This document shows, piece after piece, positions 58,235 through 64,000 of a DNA stretch of 64,000 bases (positions within the stretch are counted from its first letter, which is position 1; the number at the start of each line of letters is the position of its first letter). Below the pieces are notes generated by a model that saw only the letters and a list, made by a program, of their open reading frames with translations, was not told the origin of the DNA and ran no database searches. The position numbers were made by a program, and so were the translations under genes. This stretch comes from Grammothele lineata. Its lineage: Eukaryota > Basidiomycota > Agaricomycetes > Polyporales > Polyporaceae. Where the stretch lies: NCBI GenBank assembly GCA_002150815.3, contig NDFF03000009.1:42076-106075 (forward strand). The letters are read 5' to 3'.

Positions 58235-61200
58235 CTAGCTGTTCGAGGTTACACCCATGCCTGAGTTGAATCGCATGTTGACGTCGTTGTCCGGCTGCAT
58301 GGCGTCGATCCAATTGAAACCTGCGCCATAACCCGTTATACAATACGCTTCAAACACGTCAGATGAGGAAGACTAACCGGGCATGACCATAGATGACCAG
58401 GGTGTTGATGTTAGAGACTGCATGGACTGCACAAGCTCGGCATCGAACGGCAGGGGCGGCGAGTAGAATTGCGACGGGTCTACAGGCTGCGCACTGAACG
58501 GGTCTGTGTATTGCAGCCCTTCGTACATCTGGGCGTCGTCCGGTGAGGTCGGCTCAAACTCTTGTCGGTCAGGCTGCGGCGACGGCGGCGAGATCTCCAC
58601 GGGCGGCACGGGTGACTGGAGTAAGTCTCCCGTCGAAGCTAGGTCCTGTTCGTCAATGGGAGGCGAGTCAAGCGATCGTTGTCCACGCTTGAGTAATGTC
58701 GCGGAGTGGTCGACGTGGGCTTCGGGCATTTCGAGAAGGCCCTTGAGGAAGCGGGAGTACATCATTGGTCCGTGTCGTTCGTCGATTGCGACGTCAGGGC
58801 CACCAAGGAACTCTGCGACATCTTCTACCATGGTGCGGATCTCGACTCGAGTATCGCGTGGGATGAAGTCGACGTAACGAGGATGCAATAACTAGTAGCG
58901 CCACGCAGTCAGTTATTGAATGGTGTCAACATGCGAGACGTACTAACTTTGATGAGGAAGGCGCATGTGAATGTCACGAACACGCACTCCGAGTCAGGAC
59001 CATGCTTCAAGAAGATCCCTGGGTCTATGGTTAGCCACCAGTACGCAAGATCTCGACGAAACGTACTCTTCTCTGGAGCACCGATCTCATCCAGCAGAGT
59101 CCGAACGAGTTCTTTCGAAGCCTTGAAGCACTGTTGTCCCCGTCAATTACATGTGAATGGATCAGTCAGTCAACGCAACTCACCCGCCAAAAGAACGCAT
59201 CATCCGGTCGCCCCGAAGTCTCGCGGCCATATACGTGCACGAACGCGAATGAAAGAACGGCCATTCGCGCATAGGCCACCGCCAGTTTCAGAAGACTGGT
59301 CCGGAACTGGGCAGACAACGTCTGGCAATTCTCTTTGTGAATGCGCTCCTCCCACGTCGCCCAGAGCTTCTCCAGCTTGTCGTCAGTCTTCATCGCCTCG
59401 ATAGTGACATCGACCTCCTGACTGAGCATAAGATAGTGATCACAGACTATGTGATGAAAGCCATCCGACCTTATTGAGTCCGACCGGATGGTCAGGATCA
59501 CTGAATATAGTGACTCGATAATCCGCGAGGGCCTTCAGCTCTGCATTGTATCCACAGAGGTGGACATCAAAGCCCGGGATGTTGAATGGAGATCGCTTAT
59601 AGAAGAACTCTGAATGCGAGGCGACGTAGTCAGTGTTGCTGATTATGGGGGTCTTGCCGTATTGGGAGGATATTGAACGGTCCACGTTGTAGCAGTTCAG
59701 CCAGATCCGTGTCCTGTTCAGAATCTCCCTTGCATGTGCTTCGTTCTTTGGCTCGATTGTGTTCGGGTGATGCATGTTGAGATCCGTTGCAATCCTATGA
59801 CCGCAATGTCAGATGAGCGGCGAAGTCTGACAAAGCGACGATACACACCGGATCGCGAGACCCAAATATACCCAACAGCGGTCTTCTTCCCACTTACGTG
59901 CTGGAACGGGGTACATACTGAGTAAGATATACGCCACCACCGTCTCGACGCTCTTCTGCCCTCCAATCAGTGTAGATCCAGCAGCCAATCGCGCGCAATT
60001 CATCGCTTGTTGGTAGAGCTCCGGTCGCTCGACATAGAAGCGAGAACATATCCCACAAACTATACATATTTAGTCCAAGCTCGATAGCGGGGGATGGGAA
60101 ACTACTCACTGACTGTAAACAGGAAGGGACTTCGCCAGTATGTCTTCTGAGCTGTGTATAATACAGGATCCAGTAACGACATAGACGGGTTGACGTAATC
60201 AAAGTATCTGCTGCGACATTATTTCTAGAGTCATGGCACGATGCATATCGTACGTACATCTTGAATAGCTTCTCTACCTCCGCCGGGCTGACCAAACCGC
60301 TACGTAGAATGTACGGCGTTTGATGCTGCGCGTACATGATCGGTCGATCGGGACCCGGGCCTGTGCAATGCATGATCAAGTCAAGGTCGAAGAGAGTAGC
60401 GAATGGCACTTACTCGTTGCCCGGAAATAGTCCTCATTCGCCACGCCATACTCTTCGTCATCCGCGGTGCTGACGCTCCGACTGCGACTCGACTGGCGAC
60501 TACGCGACCTCCGAAGGCTTAGGTTTGCGAGCATGCCTATCGGCGCCGCCTCGTTGGGCAAAATCGCGAGCTTCTCGCGTCCTCCACCCTGGCGACTCTT
60601 CTTCCGCCGCGAGCTCTGCGTGTTGCTGCTCGACGACTCTTCCATAAGCAGTGCTGCAGCGTCCGGCATCGTGCGACCGCGGGGCGGGTCTTTATTACGC
60701 GCGTCGACGTCCTGGACCTCAACGTAGAAGTCGCTCCGCCCGTCGTCGAAGTCGTCAAATGCGCCGCCTTCCTCGTCCTCCTCGCTACTGCTCCGCCAAC
60801 CCAGCACGTCCTCGCCGAGCAGGTCCTTCGTGACGCTCGGGCCGCCCATGCTAATGTACCCGCCGAAGGCCTCGATGGACTCGCGTGCCTTCGCGATCCA
60901 GTCGAGAACGTCCGGCTTCGTGATGAGGTCGCTCGCCGGCTCCGGCGTGCCAAACTCCGACGCCGTGAGCTCGCTCGTAGAGGCCGATATGCCAGTTGAC
61001 ACGGACTGGGGCGGTGAGGGTGCGCGCGCGGCTGTCTGTGTCTCGCCGGCCTTGGCCGCGGCCCGCTTGTTTGCATCCTCGAGCTGCTTCATGAGTTCCT
61101 CGATCTTAGCCGCCTGTTCACGAATCTGACCCAGGAGCAGGTCCCGACGGCTATCGTACCGGGTCCAATAAGCTACACCCTGCTTGCTGTCAAAGAGGTA

Positions 61201-62269
61201 CGTACGGCGGTGCTCGGCGTTTCTTACGACCGGGTATCACACATTCATGCCCGCCGTTGAGGCAGCGTTTGCAGGTGTCAGAATCACCTTTGAATTCGCA
61301 CTTGACCTGTGAACGGAAAAAGGTGAGATATCCGGAACGAGGCTTCCAAGCGAGCTGCACGCGCACCTTCAAACCTTTGCATCGAGCACATGCCCCGGGA
61401 CTGCGGTCAAGCGGGGGCGTGGGTCGGCATTGTGACATGCGAGCAGACGACAATGGGAGTACTCACGGCTTGTGCGCCTTCACCTCCCCCTTCGCCTGCG
61501 CCCCGCCTTCCTCGGGGGCGTCTCCGTCCGCAGAAGACGTGTCACCCTCCCCATCATCGAGCGCGCGCATACGCTTGGCTCCGTGCGGCGCTCCGGAGCC
61601 TGGATCGTGGTACAGCGTCGCGCCGAGGCCGAAGTTTGGGGACGAGCCAAAGTTGGGCGTGATAGGCGTCGAGACGTTGGAGTACACGGGGGTCCGCTGG
61701 ATGTCCCCTTGGAACGAGCGCATGGTGGGCGTTGTCCCGGGGTTCTGCTGCCCCAGCGCGATCCCTTGCCCTTGCCCGTACGTGAACGCGGATGGTTCGC
61801 CGAAGAAGGAAGAGTTTGGCATGGGCCGATTGGACTCGCCGCCAAAGGGTATGCCTGAAAAGTCCGCCCGCCCTGGCTGCTGCTGCGCCCCAGCAAATGT
61901 CCCATCCTGTTGGTTCTCGGGGAAGAACTGGCCGCTGCCGAAAGTCTGGTTGAACTGCTGGGATTGAGGGTCGGAGAAAGTGAACATATAGTCGCCTGCG
62001 TTTCCAAATTGCTCCGTCTGACTGAACGTGTTCGTCGGAAATCTCATCCCCGGCTGTTGTTGTTGCTGTTGTCTCTGTTGCTGCAGTTGTTGCTGGCGGA
62101 GACGATGCATATTCGGGGGCGGCTGCAATTCGCCCTGCAAGATATCAAAGCGAGATGGATCGAGGTCGTACTCATTTTCGAGCTGCAACGGCGGCTGCAT
62201 CTGATATTCATCGTGGTTTCTCGGCCAGTCTACGTCGAGAAACTGGGGATGGGGAGGATGGTGCGCCAT
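58235..62269 (-). CDS. Zn2Cys6 transcription factor with fungal_trans domain, 13 exons
   Basis: Exons (minus) 62269-61467, 61400-61367, 61306-61206, 61150-60414, 60360-60258, 60207-60110, 60059-59849, 59794-59470, 59417-59184, 59130-59067, 59024-58948, 58891-58378, 58320-58235 give 1128 aa, all phases consistent. The N terminus is Gln-rich (QQQLQQQRQQQQQQ). The binuclear zinc cluster is split over exons 2-3: GACARCKGLKVKCEF and SDTCKRCLNGGHEC, six Cys, then GRKKRRAPP. A coiled coil (IREQAAKIEELMKQLEDANK) probably dimerises it. The fungal_trans middle domain follows: YILRSGLVSPAEVEKLFKMY, SLLDPVLYTAQKTYWRSPFL, CWVYLGLAIRIATDLNM and ILNRTRIWLNCYNVDRSISS. The acidic Pro/Ser/Gln C terminus may activate transcription. 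Target genes unknown. Confidence 0.9.
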
Positions 62270-64000
62270 GGTGTCGCGAAGGAGAGGACGGGGAGTCGCA
62301 GATGCAGTGCGGGGAGTCTAAATGTGTTCCTCCTGTTCCCCGAAAAAGATAGATATCTGCCGACAGTGATCCAAATACTGCGATCTGCGCGAGGTCCTCT
62401 CATCGTGAGCTAAACGAGGACTACGCAGAGGCGTAGCGACTTGAGGTATACACACCTGGCGACACCAGTCGTTTCTAGCACTCTACCTATCCGGTAGTAG
62501 AGTTCGCAGTGCAGTCGCGCACGAGAACGGAAGAGACAAAACTTGCTATGGCTACAGGAAGGAAGGAGAGGACGACGAGCTCAAGGTGAGAGTCCGAGGA
62601 TGAGATTGACTTGGAGAAGGGCGGCTGCGTCGGAAGTGCCAGATTGACGCCGGACTCATATCAGGGTCGCTTATACTGCCGCTGGAACTTAAACTTAGTG
62701 ATTATGGAATGGTGGTTCAACCGATGCAGTTACCAGTAGTATCCGAGACCTCAATGCTGAACTACTTGTCGTTCTTGTAGTTCCTTGTCTACCGTTCCGT
62801 CAACGAATGACTTTTTCCCCTCCACTATTCAACTTAAGTCCCTATAGACGAGACAGAGATAATATCAGCAAACCTCCAGAGTCATGGTGAACACCGAACG
62901 AGGCATCTCCGCCTACTCACTGAATGGATGATTATTCTACAGGAACTCTCAAGTAGCGTTTCATTAATGTTAACTGTGATACCACAGTCGTACTAGTACT
63001 AAGCGATGCCGACAAAGTGTCCGTACTGGTGACGTCATCTCAATATTGAGCGATCGCCGATCACAATATCCATGAACATAGCCACATACGCTTGACATAC
63101 GCCTCAACAACACGCAGAGGCTCGAAACTTTTATATAGCGTATCATAAATCGAAGGAATCTTTGGCTCTCCTGAGTCTCACGGAAAGTCCTCCAGCACTA
63201 CTACGACACAAATAATACTGCTAGTATGCTCTGACTGCAGGAGGAGTTGGGGGTCGAGTTTGATATTTCCCTTTCGGCTCGCGCTTGGCTTCTGTCAGAC
63301 TCACGTATACACAGTGTATGATGGGGACTTCAACCAAGAATCGCTTGGTACGTATGCATCTTCAGGTACAGTCTTGAGAATCCGTCCGTGTTGGATAACT
63401 CAACGACCAACTTCAGCAGGACTGACAGGAAGTGCGATGGTGTTTACATGACCTACTCCTTTAGGGACACGGCGAGTGGTACCGATAACCAAGTACTGAT
63501 TAGATACGTATTGTGTTTTCAAGCTTCTTGTTTGGAAACACATATGTACGCCTGGCCACTGTCGAGAACACGTCCGAGTTCGGTTCGATCATGCTTGAAA
63601 GCCTGATACCCCTTGGCGGCGATGCGCACAGCACACGTACCACAATCATCAAAGGATCATACAGTCATCTACGCGTCTATGAGACACCCCCTGTCAATGA
63701 GACAGATTGCCGCTGTACATTCAAATCTTCGTGTATCTGCCCCATTTCGGGCTTGTTTTGTTCGTACTTCCAGAGCCTGAGAAGTGTAGTGTAACAGTTT
63801 TTGCTTTGTGGATCCATGGGAGCGAAAAATCCGCGAAGATGGGTGGATGAAACAGGTGAAATATACACTCGGAAATTGTATAAACGAGCTCATGGCCCTT
63901 TGAAGGGTTTTTTTGCTTCGTAACGGGTTTCTGCAGAAAGTTCTAGGTCTGTATTACATTTCTATGTGTGTTTTGGGTCCAACAATCCATGGTGTGCATC
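62270..64000. other. right end: promoter region and a doubtful gene fragment
   Basis: 62270-63100 is the promoter side of the Zn2Cys6 gene; no coding signal. A TTATATA box lies near 63128. From 63240 to 63790 on the plus strand, pieces such as EELGVEFDISLSARAWLLSD, NSTTNFSRTDRKCDGVYMTY and FLFGNTYVRLATVENTSEFG then SIMLESLIPLGGDAHSTRTT look coding but lie in different frames. Possible introns between them are too short or out of phase. It may be a spliced gene read wrongly, or a decayed fragment. No family recognised. Confidence 0.35.

Overview
The window is nuclear DNA of a filamentous basidiomycete, most likely a wood-decaying white-rot fungus of the Polyporales or a close relative. Support: coding DNA is GC-rich; nearly every gene is cut by GT-AG introns of about 48-100 nt, often with a CTGAC/CTAAC-like branch site; gene types are typical of Agaricomycetes (F-box proteins, DUF6534 membrane protein, HET-domain protein, Zn2Cys6 regulator with a fungal_trans domain); and there is a secreted class II peroxidase with the three Mn(II) ligands of manganese peroxidases. 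Exon models were built by hand from splice signals and checked by codon phase. Taxonomic placement is inference.

Layout. 1-12 kb: the 5' end of a mitochondrial-protein gene leaving the left edge, an F-box gene, a Svf1-family gene, a second F-box gene, a 21-exon DUF6534 seven-TM gene that no simple ORF reveals, and a tRNA-Tyr with an intron. 12-26 kb: a small mitochondrial protein, a 3-kb stretch without a clear gene, a membrane-anchored casein kinase I (YCK type), a DsbA/FrnE-like oxidoreductase, a Sfk1/FRAG1-like membrane protein, the GARP tether subunit Vps51 and a double DUF427 protein. 26-40 kb: a charged, probably nuclear protein, a large helical probably mitochondrial protein, ribosomal P0, the small-RNA methyltransferase HEN1 with a WG-rich tail, V-ATPase subunit e and sterol 14-alpha-demethylase (CYP51/ERG11). 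41-46 kb: manganese peroxidase, an unresolved stretch with membrane-protein-like pieces, and an unknown membrane protein. 46-64 kb: a C3HC zinc-finger protein, an Env7/STK16-like kinase, a nucleolar-like zinc-finger protein, a mitochondrial RNase II (Dss1/MSU1 type), a HET-domain protein and a 13-exon Zn2Cys6 transcription factor; the right 1.7 kb is mostly non-coding.

There is no operon-like organisation. Functions are mainly housekeeping: membrane and sterol biology (CYP51, Sfk1, Svf1, Vps51, casein kinase I, Env7-like kinase, V-ATPase e) and mitochondrial biology (at least four proteins with likely targeting sequences). Accessory genes are the peroxidase, HET and DUF6534 genes. No CRISPR array, complete transposon or viral gene was recognised.
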